Assembly (NCBI GenBank): GCA_963703175.1
Contig: OY969794.1
Location: 1,054,001-1,118,000 of the forward strand
Reading direction: 5' to 3'
From: VRUE01 sp963703175
GTDB lineage: Bacteria > Actinomycetota > Thermoleophilia > Solirubrobacterales > 70-9
Length of the DNA: 64,000 nt
The notes under the pieces are model-generated. The model was given only the letters and a program-made list of their open reading frames with translations, had not been told where the DNA came from and did no database searches. The position numbers were made by a program, and so were the translations under genes. Below are positions 55,470-62,976 of this stretch, in pieces; position 1 is the stretch's first letter, and each line of letters starts with the position of its first letter.

Positions 55470-56635
55470 CAGCCGTTGCCCCCCGCCAGCTCGACGACCT
55501 TCTGCGCGGCGCCGAGCATCGTCGTCTCCTGGTGCAGGTTTGCCAGGCCGGCCTCGGCGAGGATCGCCAGCCCCTCCTCGGAGTTGGTGCCGTCGAGGCG
55601 GACGACCAGAGGCACACCGAGGTCGAGCTGCGAAGAAGCCTCGACGATGCCCTTGGCGATCTCGTCGCAGCGGGTGATGCCGCCGAAGATGTTGAAGAGG
55701 ATCGCCGTGACCTTCTCGTCGGAAGTGATCACGGTGAGCGCGTCGACAATCGCCTCGGCTTTGGAGCCGCCGCCCGCGTCGAGGAAGTTGGCCGGTGCCC
55801 CGCCCGCCTGCGCCACGACGTCGAGGGTCGACATGCAGAGCCCGGCACCGTTGGCGAGGATGCCGACGTTGCCGTCGAGCTTGACGTAGGTGAGGCCTTT
55901 CTCGTGCGCCATCGCCTCCTGCGGGTCGTCGATCGACGCGGCGTCGAACTCGGCCAGCTCCTCGTGGCGATAGAGGGCATTGCCGTCGATCGTCACCTTG
56001 GCGTCGAGGGCGACGACCTGGCGGTCAGCGGTGACGATCAGCGGATTGACCTCGATCAGCGAGGCGTCCTCGGCCATCGCCGTCTCGGCCAGCTTCGCCA
56101 ACACCGCGGCCGCCTCGTCTCGCACGTCGTCGGCTAAGCCGGCAGCGTCGACGATCGGCCGCGCCTCCGCCGCCGTGAAGGGACGCGTGGGATCGATGTG
56201 CTCTTTGACCAGCGCCCCCGGATCCTCCGCGGCTACCGCCTCAATGTCCATGCCGCCCTTAGCGGAGACCATCGCCAGCAGTTTCTTCTCACCGCGATCG
56301 AGGATCACCGAGGCGTAGTACTCAGCGGCGATATTCGAGCCGCCCTCAATCCAGACCTGGTTGACCCTGAACGGTCCCTCGCCGTGGGGGCCGACGATGT
56401 CCATGCCGAGGATCGCGCCGGCGTACTGCTCAGCCTCGGCCCGGTCGGCGGCGATCTTGATCCCGCCCGCCTTGCCACGGCCACCGATCAGGACCTGGGC
56501 CTTGATCGCGCAGGGGTAGCCGATCCGATCCGCGGCGACGACGACCTCCGCCACCGCGGAGACGACCTCGCCACTCGGCACGGCGACGCCGTGCGCGGCG
56601 AAAAGCTGCTTGCCCTGATACTCGAGGAGGTCCAT
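55469..56635 (-). CDS. sucC: Succinyl-CoA synthetase beta subunit
   Basis: A 388-residue ATP-grasp subunit. MDLLEYQGKQLFAAHGVAVPSGEV opens the family; KAQVLIGGRGKAGGIK is the nucleotide loop, EVNPLIVTADRQVVALDAKVTID the metal site, and NIFGGITRCDEIAKGIVEA the SucD-contact segment. Pairs with SucD. A TAGGCT box lies 26 bases ahead of the ATG on the minus strand, so this transcript probably has a short leader. Confidence 0.96.
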   Translation of the reverse strand: MDLLEYQGKQLFAAHGVAVPSGEVVSAVAEVVVAADRIGYPCAIKAQVLIGGRGKAGGIKIAADRAEAEQYAGAILGMDIVGPHGEGPFRVNQVWIEGGSNIAAEYYASVILDRGEKKLLAMVSAKGGMDIEAVAAEDPGALVKEHIDPTRPFTAAEARPIVDAAGLADDVRDEAAAVLAKLAETAMAEDASLIEVNPLIVTADRQVVALDAKVTIDGNALYRHEELAEFDAASIDDPQEAMAHEKGLTYVKLDGNVGILANGAGLCMSTLDVVAQAGGAPANFLDAGGGSKAEAIVDALTVITSDEKVTAILFNIFGGITRCDEIAKGIVEASSQLDLGVPLVVRLDGTNSEEGLAILAEAGLANLHQETTMLGAAQKVVELAGGNG

Positions 56636-56696
56636 GTCGTAAGCGCCCTGCCAGACGCGGCGGGCAGCCTATCCGAGATGCCCAGCGCGACGCGGC

Positions 56697-56719
56697 GTCA
56701 CGGTCCGGTGACATAAGAT
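56697..56719 (+). promoter_or_regulatory. Operator-like inverted repeat plus -10 box (TAAGAT)
   Basis: GTCACggtccgGTGAC (56697-56712) directly precedes TAAGAT (56714-56719), which ends 11 bases before the HAD gene ATG. The repeat would lie in the -35/-10 spacer. Confidence 0.4.
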
Positions 56720-56730
56720 GCCGCGCTCGC

Positions 56731-57414
56731 ATGCCCCTTCCCCCGCTCAAATCCATCAACTGGGTAACCACCGACTGTTACGGAACCCTGATCGATTGGG
56801 AGAAAGGGATCGTCGACGCCTGTAAGAAAGAGGCCGCCAAAGACGGCTTCAGCTTCGAAGAGGGGCCCTTTCTCGCCCGCTTCATGGAAGTGCAGGCCGA
56901 AATCATGGCCGGCTCCTATGAACTGTATGCGGAGGTTCTGCGCCGCACGATCGTCAAGGTGGCCCGCGAGGTCGGCTGGGAGATCGAGCCCTCGCGCGCC
57001 CAGTTCCTGCCCGACAGCGTCGCCTACTGGCTGCCCTTCCGCGAGGCAAACGCGGCGATGGACCGGCTCGGCAAACGCTACGAGATCGGGATCATCTCCA
57101 ACATCGACGACAAACTGCTCGGCATCTCCCGCCGTCACCTGCGCACCGAACTGGACCTGGTCGTAACCGCCCAGCAGGTGCGCAGCTACAAGCCCGACCC
57201 AGTCCACTTCAAAGAGTGCGCACGGCGGATCGGCGGCAAAAAAGGCTGGCTCCACATCGGCTGCGATTACACGACCGACGTCGCACCACTGCTGAAAATG
57301 AAGGTCCCGGTGATCTGGGTCAACCGCCATGGCGAGAAACTCGAAGGCCGCAAAGCGCCCACCGCGACGGTCAAGAACTTCCGCGACGCAGCCAAAAAGC
57401 TCGGCGCGTCCTAG
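56731..57414 (+). CDS. HAD hydrolase, haloacid dehalogenase type II-like
   Basis: A 227-residue HAD protein. Motif I TTDCYGTLIDWE (nucleophile D15) with the Tyr of L-2-haloacid dehalogenases, motif II IISNIDDKLL, motif III Lys in VRSYKPDPVHF, and motif IV IGCDYTTDVAPL. Close to the L-2-haloacid dehalogenase-like branch; it may act on phosphates or haloacids. It has its own promoter with an operator-like repeat, divergent from sucCD. Confidence 0.85.
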   Translation: MPLPPLKSINWVTTDCYGTLIDWEKGIVDACKKEAAKDGFSFEEGPFLARFMEVQAEIMAGSYELYAEVLRRTIVKVAREVGWEIEPSRAQFLPDSVAYWLPFREANAAMDRLGKRYEIGIISNIDDKLLGISRRHLRTELDLVVTAQQVRSYKPDPVHFKECARRIGGKKGWLHIGCDYTTDVAPLLKMKVPVIWVNRHGEKLEGRKAPTATVKNFRDAAKKLGAS

Positions 57415-57507
57415 CCGTCTTCTAGCGTTCCGTTCGCAACTTCACCCGGGAGCGGCGGTTTCGACCCTTGCAGGCGATCCCGGGTCGCCTAGGGCGATAC
57501 ATATTCG

Positions 57508-59397
57508 ATGGATCGAGTTAGCCACAGCCGAGCGTTCTTGCGCGGCCGCCTCCCAATCGCGGCGGCGCTGCTGGCCTTGCTCTGCGCCCTGACCCTGAGC
57601 GTCACCCACGCGTGGGCCGTCGTCGTCGTCGAAGAAGAACCGCCGCTTGACCCAAACCCCGAACCGCCCAGCTTCGTCGTCATTCAGACCGACGACCAAA
57701 CCCTCGACGAGCTCTACGCCACGTTCACCGCCTTCCCCGGTGCCGCGGTGACGCGGGCGATGCCGAACACGCTCGACCTTATCGCCGGCCACGGCATGAC
57801 CTTCAACCGCTACTACGTCTCCTACCCGCTCTGCTGCCCTTCGCGGGTTAGCCTGCTCACCGGCCGCTACGCGCACAACACCGGCGTCAAGGGCAACGTG
57901 CAGCCCAACGGCGGCTACTACGGCTTCTCCTTCCGCGGCGCTGACAGCCACAACCTGGCCACCTGGCTACAGGGCGCCGGATACCACACGATCCACATCG
58001 GCAAGTTCCTCAACGGCTATGGCGACGAACCGTATGACAACGGAACCACCGTGCCGCCCGGCTGGGATGCCTGGCACACCGTGCTCAACGCCGACACCCA
58101 CCACTACTTCTACGGCTACACGCTTAACAACAACGGCCAGCTCAGCGAACCCTACGGCGACTCCGGCACCTGGGAACCGCGCGAATACACCCAGCGCGAT
58201 CCCGCCGGCTGCCCCTTCGCGCCGGAAGAAGGGCGGCCCTGCCTCTACGCCACCGACATCTTCAACTGGATGGCGCGGGAAGAAATGCTCGCCACCCCGG
58301 CCGAACAGCCCTTCTACCTCCAGCTCGACTACACGGCTCCTCACGGCGACTTCCGCAAGCCGGCTGGCCCAGAGCCGGCCCCCCGCCACTACAACTGGTT
58401 CAAGGGCGCGAAGCTGCCACACAACCGCTCCGAAGGACTCGATGAGGGCAACGTCAGCGACAAGCCGGCCTTCATCCGCGAAGCCGAACACCTGTCGCCC
58501 AACGACATGCGCACCTACAAGGTCTATTACGAGAAGGCGCTGGAGTCGCTGCGCTCGATCGACGACGGGGTGAAAGAGGTCGTCGACACGCTCGGCCAGC
58601 TACACCGCCTGCGCAACACCTACATCCTCTTTACCTCCGACAACGGCTTCTTCTACGGCGAGCACCGCCTGATCGGCGGCAAGTTCCTCTCCTACGAGCC
58701 GGCGACGCACCTGCCCTTCCTGATCCGGGGACCCGGGATCAAGCCCGACACGTCGACCGGCGAGCTGGCGGCGAACATCGACATCGCGCCGACCATCCTC
58801 GACCTGGCGGGGGTCGAAGCGGACAAGAGCATGGACGGCCGCTCGATGGTCCCCTTCCTACGCGACCCCGAACTGCGCAGCCGCCGCCCAATCCTCTTCG
58901 AGTCGTTTGTGCAGACGAGTGACGTGGAAGCGAACGGGGCAATCTCCACGGCCGGCGAAGGTGACGGCGGCGTCCCGGGGGGCAACGGGAGCACCGACCC
59001 GAAGGAGCCGGAGGCAGGCATTTCGAGCACGAACGCCAGCGCGCACGCCTCGCTTCTGGCGCCGCCGCTCAACTACGAGGGAATCCGCCTTGGTCCCTAC
59101 AAGTACATCGCCTGGCCGGACGGGGAGAAGGAGCTCTACAACATCAACAAAGATCCGTACGAGCTCAACAACATCGTCAAAGACCCCAACTACTACCCGA
59201 TCCGCAACTTCCTCCACCGCCAGTTGCGACGCTACGAGAACTGCATTGGCAAAGAATGCCGCGAAGTGGCCCCGCCCCTACCGCTGACCCGGATCGAATT
59301 CGAGCGGCTGCGAGCCAAGCGTCAGAAGGAAATTCTCGAACACGAACGGGAACGGGAAAAGGAACGGCGCGAACGGGAACGGGAACACAAGCACTAG
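57508..59397 (+). CDS. Exported sulfatase, N-acetylglucosamine-6-sulfatase-like
   Basis: A 629-residue exported arylsulfatase-family enzyme with signal helix (PIAAALLALLCALTLSVTHAWA). FVVIQTDDQTLDEL binds the metal, and YPLCCPSRVSLLTGRY holds the C-x-P-S-R signature; Cys109 is converted to formylglycine. HTIHIGKFLNGYG, YLQLDYTAPHGDF and ILFTSDNGFFYGEHRLIGGK continue the active site. The C-terminal tail is an unusual run of ~35 charged residues (HEREREKERREREREHKH). Removes sulfate from sulfated glycans. An anaerobic or FGE-type maturation enzyme is not in the window. Confidence 0.9.
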   Translation: MDRVSHSRAFLRGRLPIAAALLALLCALTLSVTHAWAVVVVEEEPPLDPNPEPPSFVVIQTDDQTLDELYATFTAFPGAAVTRAMPNTLDLIAGHGMTFNRYYVSYPLCCPSRVSLLTGRYAHNTGVKGNVQPNGGYYGFSFRGADSHNLATWLQGAGYHTIHIGKFLNGYGDEPYDNGTTVPPGWDAWHTVLNADTHHYFYGYTLNNNGQLSEPYGDSGTWEPREYTQRDPAGCPFAPEEGRPCLYATDIFNWMAREEMLATPAEQPFYLQLDYTAPHGDFRKPAGPEPAPRHYNWFKGAKLPHNRSEGLDEGNVSDKPAFIREAEHLSPNDMRTYKVYYEKALESLRSIDDGVKEVVDTLGQLHRLRNTYILFTSDNGFFYGEHRLIGGKFLSYEPATHLPFLIRGPGIKPDTSTGELAANIDIAPTILDLAGVEADKSMDGRSMVPFLRDPELRSRRPILFESFVQTSDVEANGAISTAGEGDGGVPGGNGSTDPKEPEAGISSTNASAHASLLAPPLNYEGIRLGPYKYIAWPDGEKELYNINKDPYELNNIVKDPNYYPIRNFLHRQLRRYENCIGKECREVAPPLPLTRIEFERLRAKRQKEILEHEREREKERREREREHKH

Positions 59398-59420
59398 GCG
59401 GGCGGGCCCTGTCACGGCGG

Positions 59421-59551
59421 AGCAGCGCCGGCGTCTCCTCGCCCTAGCCTCGCGAAGCGGCTCCGCAGAGTGATTCCTGCCGCGAAGCGGCTTAAGTTTT
59501 CACCGGCCGCAGGCCGGTGATAGGCGTAGGCGAGGAGACGCCGGCGCTGCT
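59421..59551. repeat. 131-base element with 23-base perfect outer arms and internal hairpins
   Basis: Arms at 59421-59443 and 59529-59551 (left arm begins AGCAGCGCCGGCG) are perfectly complementary. The interior holds GCCGC-GAA-GCGGC (59479-59491) and CACCGGCC-GCA-GGCCGGTG (59501-59519). The right arm begins within the stop codon of the biotin carboxylase gene (59550-59552). Just outside the left arm, CCTGTCACGGCGG matches the flank of the 97-base repeats read in reverse. Confidence 0.9.
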
Positions 59552-61310
59552 ACTCGATGACCGCTAGTACGTCGCCGGAAGAGACTGCTGCGCCTTCTGC
59601 AACATTCAGGGCGGTGACTTTGCCGGCGCGGTGGGCGGCTATCTCGTTCTCCATCTTCATCGCCTCGATCACGCAGACCAGGTCGCCCTCGGCCACCTCG
59701 GCGCCCTGCTCGACCGCGACTTTGAGCACGGTGCCCTGCAGGGGCGAGGGCAGCGACTCGCTGGAGGCGCTGGCGCCTCCTCCCGACTTGCGCTCGCGCT
59801 TCGGTGGCTTCTTGCCGCCTGCCGCGGCTGGCGCTCCGCCGCCCGCAGCGGCCTCACCGATCACTTTGACGTCGAAGAGCTTGCCGGCGACCTCGACCTT
59901 GTAGTCGCGGGCGATGACCTCGGCGCCCTCTGGCACCTCCGGCGCCTCAGTCACGGCTGGCGCGGTCGTCTTTAGCCAATCGCGGTCCTCCATCAGGTCG
60001 CGACAGGTCTCCCCCTTGGCCCACTGCTCGGTAGCGAGAATCGCGCTGTGGAAGGGGATCAGCGTGGTCAGGCCGCCTACCTCGTACTCGCCCAGCGCGC
60101 GCAGCATGCGGCGCGTCGCGTGCTCGCGGTCGACGTCCCAGACGATCAGCTTGGCGACCATCGGGTCATACATCGGCGTCACCTCAGAGCCAGCTTCGAC
60201 GCCGGAGTCGACGCGGACGCCGGGACCGGCGGGCTCACGATAGGTCGTGATCGAGCCAGGCGCCGGGGCAAATTTCTTGTGCGCGGCCTCGGCGTTAATT
60301 CGGCACTCGATCGCGTGGCCGCGCAGTTCGACGTCCTCCTGGGCGATCGTCAGCGCCTCTCCGGCCGCGACGAGCACCTGCTCGCGGACGATGTCGACCC
60401 CGGTGACCATCTCGGTCACGCAGTGCTCGACCTGCACACGCGTGTTCATCTCGAGGAAGAAGTACTCATCGCCGACCTGCATTCCCTCAACCGTGCCGGC
60501 GCCGCGATAGCCGACCGCGGCGGCGGCGTCGGTGGCGATCTTGCCGATCCGCTCGCGCATCTCGGCATCGACCCGCGGACCGGGCGCCTCCTCGATCACC
60601 TTTTGGTGACGGCGCTGGATCGAGCAGTCGCGCTCACCGAGGTGGATCGCGTTGCCGTGCGAGTCGGCCAGGACCTGGACCTCGACGTGACGCGGGTCCT
60701 CGAGGTAGCGCTCGACGTAGACGCGGTCGTCGGAGAAGAACTTCTCGCCTTCGCGGCCGGCACCCTCGAAGGCCTCCTCGAGATCGTCCGGGGTCAGCGC
60801 GACGCGGAAGCCCTTGCCGCCGCCGCCGCCCGCGGCCTTGCAGGCGACCGGGTAGCCGGCTTCGTCGGCCTGCTTCCTGGCGGCATCGACGTCCGCCGCC
60901 GGCTCGGTCGCGCCGGGGACGATCGGCACCCCGGCCTCGGCCATGATCTCGCGTGCCCGCGTCTTCGAGCCCATCGCTTCGATCGCCTCGGGCGGTGGGC
61001 CGATGAAGACGATGTCCTCCTCGGCGCAGGCCTTAGCGAAGTCGGCGTTCTCGGCGAGGAAGCCGTAGCCGGGATGGATCGCCTCGGCGCCGGCCTGCTT
61101 GGCGGTCTCGATGATCTTGGCGATGTTCAGGTAGCTCTCGGCCGGGACCGCCGGGCCGATCAGGAAGGCCTCGTCGGCCTCGCGCACGTGCGGCGCGTCG
61201 CGGTCGATCTCCGAATAAACGGCGACGGAGCCGATGTCCATCTCCTTCAGCGTGCGGGCGACGCGAATGGCGATCTCGCCGCGGTTGGCTATGAGCACCT
61301 TCTCGAACAT
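59550..61310 (-). CDS. Acyl-CoA carboxylase alpha subunit (biotin carboxylase + BCCP), AccA3-type
   Basis: A 586-residue fusion. The biotin carboxylase part (residues 1-445) has KVLIANRGEIAIRVARTLKEM, the ATP-grasp glycine loop AAGGGGGKGFRVA, ERDCSIQRRHQKVIEEAPGP and EMNTRVQVEHCVTEMVTGVDIV. After a linker comes the biotin carrier domain with EAMKMEN (biotinylated Lys552). It carboxylates biotin for an acyl-CoA (acetyl, propionyl) carboxylase; the beta (carboxyltransferase) gene is not nearby. TAGACT lies ten bases before the ATG. Confidence 0.95.
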   Translation of the reverse strand: MFEKVLIANRGEIAIRVARTLKEMDIGSVAVYSEIDRDAPHVREADEAFLIGPAVPAESYLNIAKIIETAKQAGAEAIHPGYGFLAENADFAKACAEEDIVFIGPPPEAIEAMGSKTRAREIMAEAGVPIVPGATEPAADVDAARKQADEAGYPVACKAAGGGGGKGFRVALTPDDLEEAFEGAGREGEKFFSDDRVYVERYLEDPRHVEVQVLADSHGNAIHLGERDCSIQRRHQKVIEEAPGPRVDAEMRERIGKIATDAAAAVGYRGAGTVEGMQVGDEYFFLEMNTRVQVEHCVTEMVTGVDIVREQVLVAAGEALTIAQEDVELRGHAIECRINAEAAHKKFAPAPGSITTYREPAGPGVRVDSGVEAGSEVTPMYDPMVAKLIVWDVDREHATRRMLRALGEYEVGGLTTLIPFHSAILATEQWAKGETCRDLMEDRDWLKTTAPAVTEAPEVPEGAEVIARDYKVEVAGKLFDVKVIGEAAAGGGAPAAAGGKKPPKRERKSGGGASASSESLPSPLQGTVLKVAVEQGAEVAEGDLVCVIEAMKMENEIAAHRAGKVTALNVAEGAAVSSGDVLAVIE

Positions 61311-61370
61311 CGGGGGCGGCAGTCTATTCAGCGCGACGAACGAAAGGGGTCTGGGCCGGAGACTGCCGCG

Positions 61371-61754
61371 CTAACAGAACAGCGCACAGATATCGAGCGT
61401 CTCGCAACTACATTCGTCAGCAGCCGCGAGCCAGCCGCGCATGGCCGTGGCGCGCTCGATCAGAGCATCGATTTCCGCCAGCTTTCCGGCCGCGAGAGTC
61501 CGAAGCTGCTTGCCGGCCGGAGCGCCCCGGTCGGTGGAGGTCAGCAAGACGCCGATCTCATCCAGGGAGAACCCGGCCTCCTTGGCAACCGCGATGACCC
61601 TAAGTCGCCGAACCGTGGAGTCCGGGTAGCGGCGCTGACCGCCGACACGCTGCGGCTCGGGAAGGAGTCCTCGACGCTCGTAGTAGCGGATGGCCGAGAC
61701 GCTGACCCCGGCCTCGCCGGCGACTTCGCCGATGCTGAGCTTCGCTTCTTCCAT
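61371..61754 (-). CDS. MerR-family metal-responsive regulator
   Basis: A 127-residue regulator. The HTH (LSIGEVAGEAGVSVSAIRYYERRGLLPEPQRVGGQRRYP) is classic MerR, followed by the dimerisation coiled coil (AGKLAEIDALIERATAMRGWL) and a Cys-rich C-terminus ADECSCETLDICALFC with C115, C117, C123 and C127, suited to binding a soft metal. It is divergent from the CC-motif protein at 61825, with a MerR-type operator between. Confidence 0.88.
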   Translation of the reverse strand: MEEAKLSIGEVAGEAGVSVSAIRYYERRGLLPEPQRVGGQRRYPDSTVRRLRVIAVAKEAGFSLDEIGVLLTSTDRGAPAGKQLRTLAAGKLAEIDALIERATAMRGWLAAADECSCETLDICALFC

Positions 61755-61761
61755 TTTCGAT

Positions 61762-61781
61762 TTGACCTAAACCCAGGTTCA
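61762..61781 (+). promoter_or_regulatory. MerR-type operator/promoter
   Basis: TTGACC at 61762-61767 is a -35 box overlapping the dyad GACCT-aaaccc-AGGTT (61764-61779). MerR proteins bind such dyads in the lengthened spacer; a -10 placed 19 bases on (near 61787) would fit, though that hexamer is weak. It serves the plus-strand gene at 61825. Confidence 0.55.
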
Positions 61782-61824
61782 GGGCCGACACTTGCGACAA
61801 ACCTGAAAACCGGAGGAACAAACG

Positions 61825-62145
61825 ATGGCAGATACCACTCCAGTGGCCTGTTCCCTCAGCGTGGGCGACCTGAGGCAGCGGCTTGCGGCGATAGCCGAAG
61901 TCGGCGCAGGTAGCTTGATCTCCCGTGACACCGAGGGCGGCAACCACATCTTGCGTTTCCGAGCCAGCGCAACAGCTCGGCGGCAGCTGAAGCACATCAT
62001 CGCTGCCGAGGCCGAGTGCTGCTCGTTGCTGGATCTCTCGTTGAGTGAAGAAGACGACGAGCTGACCTTGTCGATCGCCGCGCCCAAGGAGGCCCAGGCG
62101 ATCGCGGATGAGTTGGCCGGGGCGTTCGCTGGCCAGGGCCATTAG
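61825..62145 (+). CDS. Small CC-motif protein of MerR-linked family
   Basis: A 106-residue soluble alpha/beta protein. It begins VACSLSVGDLRQRLAAI and has a Cys pair in AEAECCSLLDLSL (C65, C66) with an additional C9, ending in a beta-hairpin and helix (AIADELAGAFAGQGH). Similar small proteins accompany MerR/heavy-metal regulators in many actinobacteria, where they are thought to bind the metal, but the role is unproven. Strong RBS GGAGGA lies ahead of the ATG. Followed by the PHP gene after 11 bases. Confidence 0.7.
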   Translation: MADTTPVACSLSVGDLRQRLAAIAEVGAGSLISRDTEGGNHILRFRASATARRQLKHIIAAEAECCSLLDLSLSEEDDELTLSIAAPKEAQAIADELAGAFAGQGH

Positions 62146-62148
62146 GGT
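62143..62148 (+). promoter_or_regulatory. -10 box (TAGGGT), leaderless GTG start at 62157
   Basis: TAGGGT overlaps the stop of the CC-motif gene and ends 8 bases before GTG 62157. Confidence 0.4.
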
Positions 62149-62156
62149 CTGCCGCC

Positions 62157-62963
62157 GTGCTGATCGAGCTGCAGAGTCACTCGACCGTTTCCGACGGACA
62201 GCTGGCGCCCGCGGGCGTCGTCGAAGAAGCTGCAAAAGCCGGGGTTACTACGTTGGCGCTGTCGGACCACGATGCGATTGCCGGCGTACCTGAGGCGGCG
62301 GAAGCCGCCGAGAGGCTGGGAATCGAGTTGGTGCCCGCTATCGAGATGTCCTGCGTCCATGAGTACGCAGAAGACCTGCATGTGTGCGGGTACTGGATCG
62401 ACCTGGGGAAGATCGCGCCCGCTTGCGAGCGGGCCCAACACGAGCGGGTCACTCGGGCCGGAGAGATCGTCGGGAAATTGAGGGACGAGGGGTTCGACCT
62501 GCATCTAGAGGATGCGGTACGGGAGGCCGGCGACGCGCTCTCGATCGGGCGGCCGCACATTGCCCGGGCAGCGGGAGCGACCGGCGACCTCGGCCCCTTC
62601 TTCGAGGAGTACCTGGTTCCCGGCGCCAAGGCCTTCGTGCCACGCCGCTGGCCGACCGCCGAGCAGGCTGTCGAGACGATCAAGGGGGCCGGCGGCGTCG
62701 CAGTCGTCGCACATCCCTACTGGGACATCTCCAACCCCGCCGAGGTCGAGGAGCTGATCCGAGCACTCAGCGTCGACGGCGTCGAGACCTTCTACCCGAC
62801 CCACAGCAAGGAGCAGACCGAACACCTGCTGGCGCTCTGCGAGGAGCTCAACTTGGTCCCGACGGCCTCCTCCGATTACCACGGGCCCACGCACAAGACA
62901 TTTGCCAAGTTCGGCGCCTACGACACCTACGGCCTCGCCGAGCCCCAGGTCCCCCGCCTGTAG
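62157..62963 (+). CDS. PHP-domain phosphoesterase (RNase AM/YciV-like)
   Basis: A 268-residue PHP-domain protein. LQSHSTVSDGQLAPAGVVEEAAKAGVTTLALSDHDAIAGVPEA carries the PHP metal motifs (His-x-His-like, SDHD), VPAIEMSC and VAVVAHPYWD supply further ligands, and ASSDYHGP is motif IV (D-x-H). Family members hydrolyse 3',5'-nucleoside bisphosphates or 5'-RNA ends. Note HSH rather than HxH at the first motif. Start is GTG 62157. Confidence 0.87.
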   Translation: MLIELQSHSTVSDGQLAPAGVVEEAAKAGVTTLALSDHDAIAGVPEAAEAAERLGIELVPAIEMSCVHEYAEDLHVCGYWIDLGKIAPACERAQHERVTRAGEIVGKLRDEGFDLHLEDAVREAGDALSIGRPHIARAAGATGDLGPFFEEYLVPGAKAFVPRRWPTAEQAVETIKGAGGVAVVAHPYWDISNPAEVEELIRALSVDGVETFYPTHSKEQTEHLLALCEELNLVPTASSDYHGPTHKTFAKFGAYDTYGLAEPQVPRL

Positions 62964-62976
62964 GCGCTGAGAGCGC

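Noticed and set aside
57472..57490. Inverted repeat AGGCGA/TCGCCT upstream of the sulfatase
   Set aside because: Only six base pairs around a GC-rich centre, with no clear -10 in register; too weak to call an operator.
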